Below are positions 16,247-25,413 of a DNA stretch of 64,000 bases, piece by piece. This DNA is from Roseateles_B flavus (GTDB lineage Bacteria > Pseudomonadota > Gammaproteobacteria > Burkholderiales > Burkholderiaceae_C), in assembly GCF_039872765.1 (NCBI RefSeq), contig NZ_JBDPZC010000001.1:868001-932000 (forward strand), read 5' to 3'. Every line of letters begins with the position of its first letter. The first letter of the stretch is position 1. The translations under genes were made by a program, and so were the position numbers. A model generated the notes under the pieces. That model did not search any database, was not told where the DNA came from, and was given only the letters and a program-made list of their open reading frames with translations.

Positions 16247-18053
16247 TCGCTCCCTGGCGCCCGACACCATCTCCTGGTTCGGTCCGCACCAGGACAGCGG
16301 CTGGGATGCCGCTGACGCTGCGACCTCGGGCTCCGATCCGCATTTCTTCGACCGCCGCGCCGCTGCCGGCAGCACGACCTTCCAGCGCATGCTGCGGGCC
16401 TTCCTGGCCGCACGTGCCGCGCTGGGCCTGGCCCTGGTGGCCGCCCTGCTGCTGGGGCAGGTGCTGGGCTCGGCGACGCCGCTGCGGCTGCTGGGCCTGT
16501 GCGTGGCCTACGCCCTGGTGGCTGTGCTCACCTGGTGGTTCGTGGGCTTCAGGGCGCAGCCCGTGCCGCGGCAGCTCGCCAGCCCGGTCCACCTGCTGTG
16601 GTGGAGCAGCGTGGGCCTGGACCTGATCAGCTTCGGCCTGCTCAATGTGCTGGATGCCAGCGCCGGCGTGGGCTTCAGTGCGCTCTTCATCCTGCCGGTG
16701 CTGATGGCGGGCGTGCTGTCGCCACGGCGCATGGCCCTGGCCACGGCGGCGGCGGCCTCGCTGCTGCTGCTGGGGCATGCCGGCTGGCGGGTCTGGGCGG
16801 GTCAGGAAAGCGGCATCCGCTTCAGCCAGCTGGGCCTGGTCAGCTGCGGCTTCTTCGTGATCGGCTTCCTGGCCTCGGAGCTGGCCGGCCGCCTGGCCCG
16901 CGAGGAGCGTGCCGCCCGCGGCAGCCTCGAATTCGCGCGCCAGCAGGCCGAGCTGAACCGGCTGGTGATCGACGAGATGCAGGAGGGCGTGCTGGTCGTG
17001 GACCGCCGCGGCCGCGTGCGAGCCGCCAATCCCGCCGCGCAAGCCCTGCTGGCGCATGGCCAGCATGCGCCGGCCGCGCCCTTCCAGCTGCGCAGCGTGG
17101 CCGCCTGGTCCGGCCTGGTGGCAGCCGTGGAGGAGGCCTTCTCGCGCGGCGGCTGGCCGGAAGGCGGGCAAGACGTGACCCTCACCTTCGAGGGCGGCGG
17201 CCCGCGCAGCCTGCGCGTGCGCATGCGCTTCACGCGGCGGCGCGAGTCCAGCGCGGAAGAGGACCTCTGCGTGCTGCTGCTGGAGGACAACCGCAAGGTC
17301 ATGGCGCGCAACCGCCAGGAGAAGCTGGCCGCGATGGGGCGCGTCTCGGCGGGCATCGCCCATGAGATCCGCAACCCGCTGGCCGCCATCGACCAGGCCA
17401 ATGCCCTGCTGTCCGAGGACATGCCCGACCCGCGCTCGCAGCAGCTGACGCGCATGGTGGCGTCCAATGTGCAGCGCCTCAAGCGCATCGTGGACGACGT
17501 CATGGAGGTCGCGCCCGGCGTGGCGCCCGAGCCGGTGGCCTTCGACGCGGCCAGCCTCGTGCGTGCCTGCTGCGAAGACTGGATCAGCACCAACCAGCTG
17601 CCCATGGGCGGCATGAGTCCCATGAAGCTGGACCTGCCCAGCCAGCCGGTGATGGTGCTGTTCGAACCCGAGCACCTGCGCCGCGTGCTGGTCAATCTGC
17701 TGGACAACGCCCTGCGCCATGCGCCCTCAGGGGCGGACACCGTGCGCGTGCGCCTCGATGCCCATCCCGGCCATGAGGAGCGGCCGGTGCTGCTGAGTGT
17801 CTTCAGCCTGGGCGAGCCCATTCCCGCGGACATCGAGCGCCACCTCTTCGAGCCCTTCTTCTCGACTCGCAGCCGCGGCTCCGGCCTGGGGCTCTACATC
17901 TGCCGTGAACTGTGCGAACGTTACGGCGCCCGCATCGACTACCGCAGCCACCGTGGCGGCGGGCGGGGCGGCAACGAGTTCCGTGTCCAGCTGCGGCGGC
18001 CCAGCCTCGCAGAGGGCACGATTCCCGCGGACCTTTTCTCTCCGACTGCATGA
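16239..18053 (+). CDS. pilS: sensor histidine kinase PilS
   Basis: Membrane kinase of the PilS-PilR system, which controls type IV pilin transcription. 604 residues. About 50 residues precede a six-segment membrane domain (about residues 50-225). A PAS-like domain follows (NRLVIDEMQEGVLVVDRRG). The HisKA box is VSAGIAHEIRNPLAAIDQA; the ATPase domain has NLLDNALRHAP and GSGLGLYICRELCERYG. Overlaps the gene before by 8 nt and pilR by ATGA. Identification rests on architecture plus the pilR-ampD context usual in this order; no pilus gene is in the window. Confidence 0.88.
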   Translation: MADRSLAPDTISWFGPHQDSGWDAADAATSGSDPHFFDRRAAAGSTTFQRMLRAFLAARAALGLALVAALLLGQVLGSATPLRLLGLCVAYALVAVLTWWFVGFRAQPVPRQLASPVHLLWWSSVGLDLISFGLLNVLDASAGVGFSALFILPVLMAGVLSPRRMALATAAAASLLLLGHAGWRVWAGQESGIRFSQLGLVSCGFFVIGFLASELAGRLAREERAARGSLEFARQQAELNRLVIDEMQEGVLVVDRRGRVRAANPAAQALLAHGQHAPAAPFQLRSVAAWSGLVAAVEEAFSRGGWPEGGQDVTLTFEGGGPRSLRVRMRFTRRRESSAEEDLCVLLLEDNRKVMARNRQEKLAAMGRVSAGIAHEIRNPLAAIDQANALLSEDMPDPRSQQLTRMVASNVQRLKRIVDDVMEVAPGVAPEPVAFDAASLVRACCEDWISTNQLPMGGMSPMKLDLPSQPVMVLFEPEHLRRVLVNLLDNALRHAPSGADTVRVRLDAHPGHEERPVLLSVFSLGEPIPADIERHLFEPFFSTRSRGSGLGLYICRELCERYGARIDYRSHRGGGRGGNEFRVQLRRPSLAEGTIPADLFSPTA

Positions 18054-19582
18054 GCGCTTCCACACCCTACAGCCTCCTGGTCATCGACGACGAGCCGGAC
18101 CTGCGCACCCTCTACGAGCTTACCCTGGTGCGCGAGGGCTACGAGCTGGAGACGGCCGGCTCGGTGGAGGAGGCGCTGCAACGCCTGCAGCTGAGGCGCT
18201 ACAGCGCCGTCATCACCGACATGCGTCTGCCCGACGGCAGCGGCCTGGACGTGCTGGCCTGGCTCGAGTCCCAGGGCCGGCGCGAGAAGGCCATCGTGAT
18301 CACCGCCTTCGGTTCCTCGGAGAACGCGGTGGAGGCCCTGAAGGCCGGTGCCTTCGACTACCTCACCAAGCCCGTCGACCTGCGCCAGTTCCGCATGGTC
18401 GTGGCCTCGGCGCTGGGCCGCGTGCCGCAGCAGCCGCCCTCCGTCGTGCCCTCGCGACTGCCTTCCGAACGCGGCGGCAGCGAAGCGCCACTGGTCACGC
18501 TGCCGCCCTCGCCGGCCAAGCCGCCGGCGGAAGCCGTCACGCCGCGGCGGGTCGCCGAGCGCCTGGCCGGCGACTCCATGGCCATGCAGCAGGTGCGTGA
18601 CCTCATCGAGAAGGTGGCGCGCAGCATGGCCCCGGTCCTGCTGCAGGGCGAGTCCGGCACCGGCAAGGAGCTGGTCGCGCGGTCCATCCATGAGGCCGGC
18701 TCGCGCGCGGGCGAGAAGTTCATCGCCGTCAACTGCGGTGCCATTCCCGAGCAGCTGCTGGAGGCGGAGTTCTTCGGCTACCGCAAGGGCGCCTTCACGG
18801 GGGCCAATGAAGACCGCGAGGGCTTCTTCCAGGCTGCGCACGGCGGCACGCTGTTCCTGGACGAGATCGGCGACCTGCCCCTGGCCATGCAGTCCAAGCT
18901 GCTGCGGGCCATCCAGGAGCGCTCCGTGCGGCCGGTGGGCGCGGTGAGCGAGCTGCCGGTCAATGTGCGCATCCTGAGCGCCACGCACAAGGACCTGGCC
19001 AGCGAGGTGGGCGCCGGGCGCTTCCGCCAGGATCTGTTCTACCGCCTCAACGTGATCCAGATCCGCGTGCCGCCGCTGCGCGAGCGCATCGAGGACCTGG
19101 GGGCCATCGCCTCGCGCGTGCTGCGCCGCATCGCGCAGGATGCCGGCGTGAGCCCCGCCCCGCAGCTGGATGCCGAGGCCATGCAGCTGCTGCGGCGTTA
19201 CAGCTTTCCCGGCAATGTGCGCGAGCTGGAGAACATCCTCCATCGCGCGGTGGCGCTGTCCGGCGGCGAGTGGATCCATGCCGACGAGCTGGACCTGCCC
19301 GACCAGGAACTCGAGGCCGGCGGGCCGGCCGTGGACCTGGAGATCGATCTCGACCCAGCTGTCGTCAGCCCGCCGCTGCCGGGGCAGGCCGAGGCGCCGC
19401 TGCCCTCGGACCTGGCCGCCTACCTCGACGCGGTGGAGCGCGACATCCTCGTGCGGGCGCTCGAGCAGCATCGCAACAACCGCACCGCCGCGGGCGCCAG
19501 CCTTGGCCTGTCGCTGCGGCAGATGCGCTACCGCATGGCGCGGCTGCAGATCAGCGTGGGTGAGGGCGGTGACGGGGCCTGA
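18050..19582 (+). CDS. pilR: sigma54-dependent response regulator PilR
   Basis: NtrC-type activator, 510 residues. The receiver domain (residues 1-125) has the phospho-acceptor Asp in VITDMRLPDGSG and the conserved Lys in FDYLTKPVD. The AAA+ domain has Walker A GESGTGKE, the sigma54-contacting loop KGAFTGA and Walker B GTLFLDEIGDLP. A Fis-type helix-turn-helix closes the protein (HRNNRTAAGASLGLSLRQMRYR). It should act with RpoN at pilin-type promoters. The start ATG overlaps the pilS stop; its 3' end overlaps ampD. Confidence 0.93.
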   Translation: MSASTPYSLLVIDDEPDLRTLYELTLVREGYELETAGSVEEALQRLQLRRYSAVITDMRLPDGSGLDVLAWLESQGRREKAIVITAFGSSENAVEALKAGAFDYLTKPVDLRQFRMVVASALGRVPQQPPSVVPSRLPSERGGSEAPLVTLPPSPAKPPAEAVTPRRVAERLAGDSMAMQQVRDLIEKVARSMAPVLLQGESGTGKELVARSIHEAGSRAGEKFIAVNCGAIPEQLLEAEFFGYRKGAFTGANEDREGFFQAAHGGTLFLDEIGDLPLAMQSKLLRAIQERSVRPVGAVSELPVNVRILSATHKDLASEVGAGRFRQDLFYRLNVIQIRVPPLRERIEDLGAIASRVLRRIAQDAGVSPAPQLDAEAMQLLRRYSFPGNVRELENILHRAVALSGGEWIHADELDLPDQELEAGGPAVDLEIDLDPAVVSPPLPGQAEAPLPSDLAAYLDAVERDILVRALEQHRNNRTAAGASLGLSLRQMRYRMARLQISVGEGGDGA

Positions 19583-20147
19583 GCCGGCACGTTGGGAGGG
19601 CGGCTGGCTGTCCGGCGCCCGCGCCGTGCCCTCGCCCAACTTCGGCCCGCGACCCGGGGCTGAGCGACCCAGCCTGCTGGTGCTGCATTCCATCAGTCTG
19701 CCGCCGGGTGTCTTCGGCGGCCCGGAGATCGAGGCCCTGTTCACCAACTGCCTGGACTGCAGCGCGCATCCCAGCTTCGAGGCTCTGCGTGGCCTGGAGG
19801 TCTCCGCGCATTTCCTGATCCGTCGCGACGGCGAGCTGCTGCAGTTCGTCAGCGCCGACGAGCGGGCCTGGCATGCAGGGAAGTCCAGCTTCCGGGGGCG
19901 CGAGCGCTGCAATGACTTCTCCCTCGGCGTCGAGCTGGAAGGCCTGGAGGGCGGCGTCTTCGACGAGCGGCAATACCTGGCCCTGGGCCGGCTGCTGCCG
20001 CAGCTGCGCGAGCGCTATCCGCTGGTGGCGGTCGTGGGCCATGAGCACATCGCGCCCGGGCGAAAGGCGGACCCGGGGCCAGGTTTTGACTGGCTGCGCC
20101 TGCGCCAGGACCTGGGCTGGGAGACCCAGCTGTTTCCGTTTGTTTAG
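19569..20147 (+). CDS. ampD: 1,6-anhydro-N-acetylmuramyl-L-alanine amidase AmpD
   Basis: Cytoplasmic zinc amidase of muropeptide recycling. 192 residues from the GTG at 19569, inside the end of pilR. Zinc ligands expected from the AmpD family are present: H40 (LLVLHSISLPPG), H158 and D168 (GHEHIAPGRKADPGPGFDW), with the catalytic Lys166. ELEG near residue 120 carries the conserved Glu. No signal peptide, consistent with a cytoplasmic enzyme. Ends with TAG. Confidence 0.94.
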   Translation: MTGPEPARWEGGWLSGARAVPSPNFGPRPGAERPSLLVLHSISLPPGVFGGPEIEALFTNCLDCSAHPSFEALRGLEVSAHFLIRRDGELLQFVSADERAWHAGKSSFRGRERCNDFSLGVELEGLEGGVFDERQYLALGRLLPQLRERYPLVAVVGHEHIAPGRKADPGPGFDWLRLRQDLGWETQLFPFV

Positions 20148-20446
20148 CCCCTGTCCCTTCCACAAGGGATAGCTGTTCGGCCAGCGCCCCGATTGACGGA
20201 GCGCCTGCCCGCACCAGCCCGGCAAGGCCTGACCCCGGTCCCCGATTCAGCCGCTGCCGGCATCGCGATCCCATGCGGGCCCGGAGCCCGAATCGCCCCG
20301 CGAGCCCGCGCCATTGCTGGATCTGCGACCGCGATGCCCCTGTTCATGGGGGCTGTGCGCCGATCCGGGTGTTGCCTGGGCCCGCCGATGCCCTTTTCTG
20401 GACGGTCCGCTTAGTCATTTGCGTCGGCCCGGTCAATGGGGGTAGG
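20148..20446. other. intergenic stretch after ampD
   Basis: About 300 bp without a supportable gene. An imperfect hairpin (CCCTT/AAGGG, about 20154-20172) lies just after ampD and could end the run, but it has no U-tract. The rest shows no RNA gene, repeat or motif that I can identify. Confidence 0.5.
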
Positions 20447-20493
20447 ACGCTATCGGTAGTGCTTGAAGAGGGTGGGTGCCCTAGATATAGTGT
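20447..20493 (+). promoter_or_regulatory. tandem NrdR boxes over the nrdA promoter
   Basis: Two sites resemble the 16-bp NrdR box consensus (acaCwAtATaTwGtgt). The downstream one, 20478-20493 (GCCCTAGATATAGTGT), matches 13 of 16 positions including the core. The upstream one, 20447-20462 (ACGCTATCGGTAGTGC), matches 11 of 16. Their starts are 31 bp apart, about three helical turns, the usual spacing for paired NrdR boxes. They flank a promoter: TTGAAG at 20463-20468, a 17-bp spacer, TATAGT at 20486-20491. The -10 lies within the second box, so NrdR bound with ATP/dATP would block polymerase. Confidence 0.82.
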
Positions 20494-20844
20494 CCTTTCA
20501 TGCTATCCTGCTGACTTGGCAAACCACTGAAATGCCTCGCGTTCATGCCCTGTCAATCTTCGTCGCCGCTTCCCTGGAAGCCGGCTTCGAGGACTTCACA
20601 CCAGGGCTCGCAGGATGCCGCCGGAGTTCGCTCCGCATGGCATCGGCCGGAACGGAAAGCGCAGTGGAGCCCAGTCGCCAGCGGCGGCAGGGCGGGCATA
20701 CCGGCTGCATGAGCCGGCCCGTCGTGACGCAGCTGTCGGCATCTGGGCGTGAGCCATCCAAACCAAAAAAAGAATCTTGGGAACGCTGAGGCGGGCCCGG
20801 GCTTTTTGTTCTCTGCAGTAACGATTTCCAGACAAGGACACTTC
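20494..20844 (+). other. long untranslated leader of nrdA
   Basis: If transcription starts just after the TATAGT hexamer, the nrdA leader is about 345 nt. It has no convincing gene. A GC-rich palindromic stretch followed by five T (about 20791-20810) stands shortly before the AAGGA ribosome site at 20834. Whether it attenuates is unknown. Confidence 0.4.
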
Positions 20845-23772
20845 ATGCAAACCGTTGTCGCCAGCACGCTCGCCGAAGGCGCCGTGGCCCACGCTGCCAC
20901 CGCTGACACGCCTCGTCAGTCGGCCTACCAGGCTTACCAGATCATCCGCCGCAATGGCGCTGTGGTGTCCTTCGAGCCCAGCAAGATCGCCATTGCGCTG
21001 ATGAAGGCCTTCCTGGCCGTGCATGGCACCAGCGGTGCGGCATCTGCCAGCGTGCGCGAGACGGTCGACGCCCTGACCGAGGCCGTGGTGCGCGCCCTGC
21101 TGCGCTCGCGCCCGAGCGGCGGCACCTTCCATATTGAAGACGTGCAGGACCAGGTCGAGCTGGGGCTGATGCGCGGTGGCCATCATGAAGTGGCCCGCGC
21201 CTATGTGCTGTACCGCGAGCGCCGCTCGCAGGAGCGCCTGCGCCAGGGCGAGGTGGCCCAGGCGGCCGCGCCCGAGACCGCCCTGATGGTCACCGACGGC
21301 GGCCACCGCGTGCCCCTGGACCTGGGCCAGCTCACTGCCCTGATCCGCTCCAGCTGCGAAGGCCTGGGCGCCGACGTCAAGCCCGAGCCCATCCTGGCCG
21401 AGACCAAGCGCAATCTGTACGACGGCGTCCCCATCGACGAGGTCTACAAGGCCTCCATCCTGGCCGCCCGCACGCTGATCGAGAAGGACCCGGGCTACAG
21501 CCAGGCCACCGCCCGCCTGCTGATGCACACGATCCGCAAGGAGATCCTCGGCCAGGAAGTGACGCAGGCTGAGATGCACACGCGCTACGCCGACTACTTC
21601 CCGCAATTCATCAAGAAGGGCATCCAGGCCGAGCTGCTGGACGAGAAGCTGGGCCAGTACGACCTGGCCAAGCTGGGCGCGGCCCTGAAGGCCGAGCGCG
21701 ACTTCCAGTTCGACTACCTGGGCCTGCAGACCCTGTTCGACCGCTACTTCCTGCACACCGAAGGCAAGCGCATCGAGATGCCGCAGGCCTTCTTCATGCG
21801 CGTGGCCATGGGCCTGGCGCTGAACGAGATTGACCGCGAGACGCGCGCCATCGAGTTCTATGAAGTGCTGTCCAGCTTCGACTTCATGAGCTCCACGCCC
21901 ACGCTGTTCAACTCGGGCACCCGCCGCTCGCAGCTCTCCAGCTGCTACCTGACGACGGTGGCTGACGACCTCGACGGCATCTACGAGGCCCTCAAGGAGA
22001 ACGCGCTGCTGTCCAAGTTCGCCGGCGGCCTGGGCAATGACTGGACCCCCGTGCGCGCCCTGGGCTCGCACATCAAGGGCACCAACGGCAAGTCGCAAGG
22101 CGTCGTGCCCTTCCTGAAGGTGGTCAACGACACGGCCGTGGCCGTGAATCAGGGTGGCAAGCGCAAGGGCGCCGTCTGCGCCTACCTGGAGTCCTGGCAC
22201 CTGGACATCGAGGAGTTCCTCGAGCTGCGCAAGAACACCGGCGACGACCGCCGCCGCACCCACGACATGAACACGGCGAACTGGATTCCCGACCTGTTCA
22301 TGAAGCGCGTGGTCGAGGGCGGTGACTGGACCCTGTTCAGCCCCTCCACCTGCCCGGACCTGCACGACCTCTTCGGCCAGGCCTTCGAGAAGGCCTACGT
22401 CGAGTACGAGGCCAAGGCCGACCGCGGCGAGATCAAGCTCTTCAAGCGCATGCCCGCCAAGGACCTGTGGCGCAAGATGCTCTCGATGCTGTTCGAGACC
22501 GGCCACCCCTGGATCACCTTCAAGGACGCCTGCAACGTCCGCTCGCCGCAGCAGCACGTGGGCGTGGTGCACTCGTCCAACCTCTGCACCGAGATCACGC
22601 TGAACACCAATGACAGCGAAATCGCCGTGTGCAACCTGGGCTCGGTCAACCTGGTCCAGCACCTGAAGGACGGCCCGGATGGCAAGAAGGTCATCGACCA
22701 CGACAAGCTGAAGAAGACCGTCCGCACGGCCATGCGCATGCTGGACAACGTCATCGACATCAACTACTACGCCGTCAAGAAGGCGCGCGACTCCAACCTG
22801 CGTCACCGCCCGGTGGGCCTGGGCCTGATGGGCTTCCAGGATGCGCTGTATGCGCTGCGCACGCCCTACGCCTCGGCCGAGGCGGTGGAGTTCGCCGACC
22901 GCTCGATGGAAGCCATCTGCTACTACGCCTACTGGGCCTCGACCGAGCTGGCGGAAGAGCGCGGCCGCTACAGCAGCTACCGCGGCTCGCTGTGGGACCG
23001 CGGCATCCTGCCGATCGACTCCCTGGACCTGCTGCTGCAGGAGCGCGGCGGCCATGTCGAGGTCGACCGTTCCTCGTCCATGGACTGGGACAGCCTGCGC
23101 CAGCGCATCGCCACCTACGGCATGCGCAACAGCAACTGCGTGGCCATCGCCCCGACCGCGACCATCTCCAACATCATCGGCGTGGACGCCTCGATCGAGC
23201 CCTGCTTCGGCAACCTCTCGGTCAAGTCCAACCTGTCCGGCGAGTTCACGGTGATCAACGAGTCCCTGGTGCGCGACCTCAAGCAGCTGGGCCTGTGGGA
23301 CGACGTGATGGTCATGGACCTCAAGCACTTCGACGGCTCGCTGCGCCGCATCGACCGCGTGCCGGAGGAGCTGAAGTCCCTCTACGCCACCGCCTTCGAG
23401 GTGGAGCCGGTGTGGCTGGTCGAGGCCGCCTCGCGCCGCCAGAAGTGGATCGACCAGGCGCAGAGCCTGAACATCTACATGGCAGGCGCATCGGGCAAGA
23501 AGCTGGACGAGACCTACAAGCTGGCCTGGCAGCGTGGCCTCAAGACCACCTACTACCTCCGCACGATCGGCGCCACGCACGCTGAGAAGAGCACGGTCAG
23601 CAAGGCGGGCCAGCTCAACGCGGTGCCAGGTGGGATGTCGGGCATGAACGCCGCGCCCGTGGCGGCAGCCCCGGCGGTGCAGGCCGCGCCGGCCGTCGAG
23701 GTGGACAACACCCCGGCCACCGACATCAAGTTCTGCTCCATCGACAACCCCGATTGCGAGGCCTGCCAGTAA
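20845..23772 (+). CDS. nrdA: ribonucleoside-diphosphate reductase class Ia, alpha subunit
   Basis: Catalytic subunit that reduces ribonucleoside diphosphates to deoxy forms. 975 residues from ATG 20845, with AAGGA 8 nt upstream; the frame is open further upstream but without homology. Two ATP-cones are recognisable at the N-terminus (about residues 20-110 and 140-235), a long form known for example in Pseudomonas. Active-site cysteines appear as C367 (QLSSCYLT), C581 with E583 (NLCTEI) and C596 (AVCNLGS). Paired tyrosines for radical transfer are in TTYYLRT. The redox-shuttle C-terminus ends CSIDNPDCEACQ. Confidence 0.97.
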   Translation: MQTVVASTLAEGAVAHAATADTPRQSAYQAYQIIRRNGAVVSFEPSKIAIALMKAFLAVHGTSGAASASVRETVDALTEAVVRALLRSRPSGGTFHIEDVQDQVELGLMRGGHHEVARAYVLYRERRSQERLRQGEVAQAAAPETALMVTDGGHRVPLDLGQLTALIRSSCEGLGADVKPEPILAETKRNLYDGVPIDEVYKASILAARTLIEKDPGYSQATARLLMHTIRKEILGQEVTQAEMHTRYADYFPQFIKKGIQAELLDEKLGQYDLAKLGAALKAERDFQFDYLGLQTLFDRYFLHTEGKRIEMPQAFFMRVAMGLALNEIDRETRAIEFYEVLSSFDFMSSTPTLFNSGTRRSQLSSCYLTTVADDLDGIYEALKENALLSKFAGGLGNDWTPVRALGSHIKGTNGKSQGVVPFLKVVNDTAVAVNQGGKRKGAVCAYLESWHLDIEEFLELRKNTGDDRRRTHDMNTANWIPDLFMKRVVEGGDWTLFSPSTCPDLHDLFGQAFEKAYVEYEAKADRGEIKLFKRMPAKDLWRKMLSMLFETGHPWITFKDACNVRSPQQHVGVVHSSNLCTEITLNTNDSEIAVCNLGSVNLVQHLKDGPDGKKVIDHDKLKKTVRTAMRMLDNVIDINYYAVKKARDSNLRHRPVGLGLMGFQDALYALRTPYASAEAVEFADRSMEAICYYAYWASTELAEERGRYSSYRGSLWDRGILPIDSLDLLLQERGGHVEVDRSSSMDWDSLRQRIATYGMRNSNCVAIAPTATISNIIGVDASIEPCFGNLSVKSNLSGEFTVINESLVRDLKQLGLWDDVMVMDLKHFDGSLRRIDRVPEELKSLYATAFEVEPVWLVEAASRRQKWIDQAQSLNIYMAGASGKKLDETYKLAWQRGLKTTYYLRTIGATHAEKSTVSKAGQLNAVPGGMSGMNAAPVAAAPAVQAAPAVEVDNTPATDIKFCSIDNPDCEACQ

Positions 23773-23784
23773 GGCTTGCAGCAA

Positions 23785-23811
23785 GTCCGCGCCGGTCAGT
23801 CCGGCGCGGAC
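23785..23811 (+). other. strong hairpin after nrdA
   Basis: A perfect 11-bp stem (GTCCGCGCCGG with its complement, 5-nt loop) begins 13 nt after the nrdA stop. It has no U-tract, so it is not a classical terminator. It may stabilise the nrdA 3' end or reduce read-through into nrdB. Confidence 0.5.
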
Positions 23812-23983
23812 GCATTCAGAAGCGAGCGTTCATCGCTGCCCGCGTTCGGCGGGCATCCGTGAATGCTTCAGCACCGGACCGCGGCGTCATCGCACGCTGC
23901 CCGAGGCCGAAATCGCCACGCACATTTGCGGCGTTAGCGATGCGGTCCAGCAACAGCGCATTTGTGTCGCTGTCAAGAAGTCC

Positions 23984-24028
23984 TTGGTGTTTTAGACACA
24001 ACACTCCGATAATCCGCAAGATAGGAAG
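23984..24028 (+). promoter_or_regulatory. possible nrdB-proximal promoter and ribosome site
   Basis: TTGGTG at 23984-23989 and GATAAT at 24008-24013 are 18 bp apart, which would place a start site just before the nrdB ribosome site AGGAAG (24023-24028). The region is visibly more AT-rich than its surroundings. No good NrdR box was found here. Inference only; read-through from nrdA is equally possible. Confidence 0.35.
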
Positions 24029-24034
24029 TCCACC

Positions 24035-25186
24035 ATGTTGGTTTGGGAAGAAGACCGTAAGCCTGCGCCTAGCGCCTCGAATCATGGCCTGAGCGCCACC
24101 CACTCCAGCGGCCTGCAGCAGGCCGTGGCGGCGCCGACGCCGCCGGCTTCTGCCGCCACCGCCAGCGAGCGCCGCGTCAACATCGCCGACAAGCGCATCA
24201 TCAACGGCCAGACGGACGTCAACCAGCTCGTGCCCTTCAAGTACAAGTGGGCCTGGGACAAGTACCTCGCCACCTGCGCCAACCACTGGATGCCGCAGGA
24301 GGTGAACATGTCCCGCGACATCGCCCTGTGGAAGGACCCCAACGGCCTGAGCGAGGACGAGCGCCGCATCATCAAGCGCAACCTGGGCTTCTTCGTGACG
24401 GCCGATTCGCTGGCCGCCAACAACATCGTCCTGGGCACCTACCGCCACATCACCGCCCCCGAGTGCCGCCAGTTCCTGCTGCGCCAGGCCTTCGAGGAAG
24501 CGATCCACACGCACGCCTACCAGTACATCGTCGAGTCCCTGGGCCTCGATGAAAGCGAGATCTTCAACGCCTATCACGAGGTGGCTTCCATCCGTGACAA
24601 GGACGAGTTCCTGATCCCCTTCATCGACGCGATCATGGACCCGAACTTCCACACGGGCACGCTGGCTGCCGATCAGACGCTGCTCAAGTCGCTGATCGTC
24701 TTTGCCTGCCTGATGGAAGGCCTGTTCTTCTACGTGGGCTTCACGCAGATCCTGGCCATGGGCCGCCAGAACAAGATGACCGGTGCCGCCGAGCAGTACC
24801 AGTACATCCTGCGCGACGAGTCCATGCACTGCAACTTCGGCATCGACCTGATCAACCAGATCAAGCTCGAGAACCCGCAGCTGTGGACGCCCGCCTTCAA
24901 GGCCGAGATCAAAGCCCTGTTCCTGAAGGCCGTGGAGCTCGAGTACCGCTATGCCGAGGACACCATGCCGCGTGGCGTGCTGGGCCTCAATGCCGCGATG
25001 TTCAAGGGCTATCTGCGCTACATCGCCAACCGCCGTGCCACCCAGATCGGTCTGGAGGAGCTCTTCCCCAACGAAGAGAACCCCTTCCCCTGGATGAGCG
25101 AAATGATCGACCTGAAGAAGGAACGCAACTTCTTCGAAACCCGCGTCATCGAGTACCAGTCCGGTGGCGCCCTGTCCTGGGATTGA
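24035..25186 (+). CDS. nrdB: ribonucleoside-diphosphate reductase class Ia, beta subunit
   Basis: Radical-generating subunit, 383 residues. A proline/alanine-rich N-terminal tail of about 45 residues precedes the ferritin-like fold. Iron ligands and radical site match the Ia family: D124 (TADSLAANN), E155 and H158 with radical Tyr162 (EEAIHTHAYQYI), then Glu in CLMEGLFF and Glu/His in RDESMHCNFG. No ATP-cone. The flexible C-terminus that docks on NrdA is present. It follows nrdA by 262 nt, unusually far for partners. Confidence 0.96.
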   Translation: MLVWEEDRKPAPSASNHGLSATHSSGLQQAVAAPTPPASAATASERRVNIADKRIINGQTDVNQLVPFKYKWAWDKYLATCANHWMPQEVNMSRDIALWKDPNGLSEDERRIIKRNLGFFVTADSLAANNIVLGTYRHITAPECRQFLLRQAFEEAIHTHAYQYIVESLGLDESEIFNAYHEVASIRDKDEFLIPFIDAIMDPNFHTGTLAADQTLLKSLIVFACLMEGLFFYVGFTQILAMGRQNKMTGAAEQYQYILRDESMHCNFGIDLINQIKLENPQLWTPAFKAEIKALFLKAVELEYRYAEDTMPRGVLGLNAAMFKGYLRYIANRRATQIGLEELFPNEENPFPWMSEMIDLKKERNFFETRVIEYQSGGALSWD

Positions 25187-25413
25187 GCGGGCTGCCTGGT
25201 CAGCGGCCTGTGTCCCTTTGAGTGCTCGTCAATGAGATCAAGACAAGCGATGCAAATGAACCGTCAGACGCGGAAATGCGCGGCGGTGCATCGCGACCCC
25301 ATTCACCGTACCGTGGCGCTGCTCCAAAGCGACTCTCGGGCGGTGGATAGCTGCGCTGAGGTGGACCGGTCCGCCGCAGGCAGTGCTTTGTTCACTTGAT
25401 CAAGGAGAAAACC

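Noticed and set aside
20596..23784. A very long open frame (over 1000 codons) antisense to nrdA
   Set aside because: It mirrors the GC-rich third-position pattern of nrdA, has no family resemblance and is dominated by His, Leu, Gly, Val and Ala, the typical signature of a shadow frame. The same holds for the long frames opposite proS, nadB, the TonB receptor and the metalloprotease.
24035..25186. Unusual metal-radical (Tyr-less, class Ic-like) NrdB
   Set aside because: The radical tyrosine is present at residue 162 with the normal E-x-x-H spacing, so a class Ia protein is expected.
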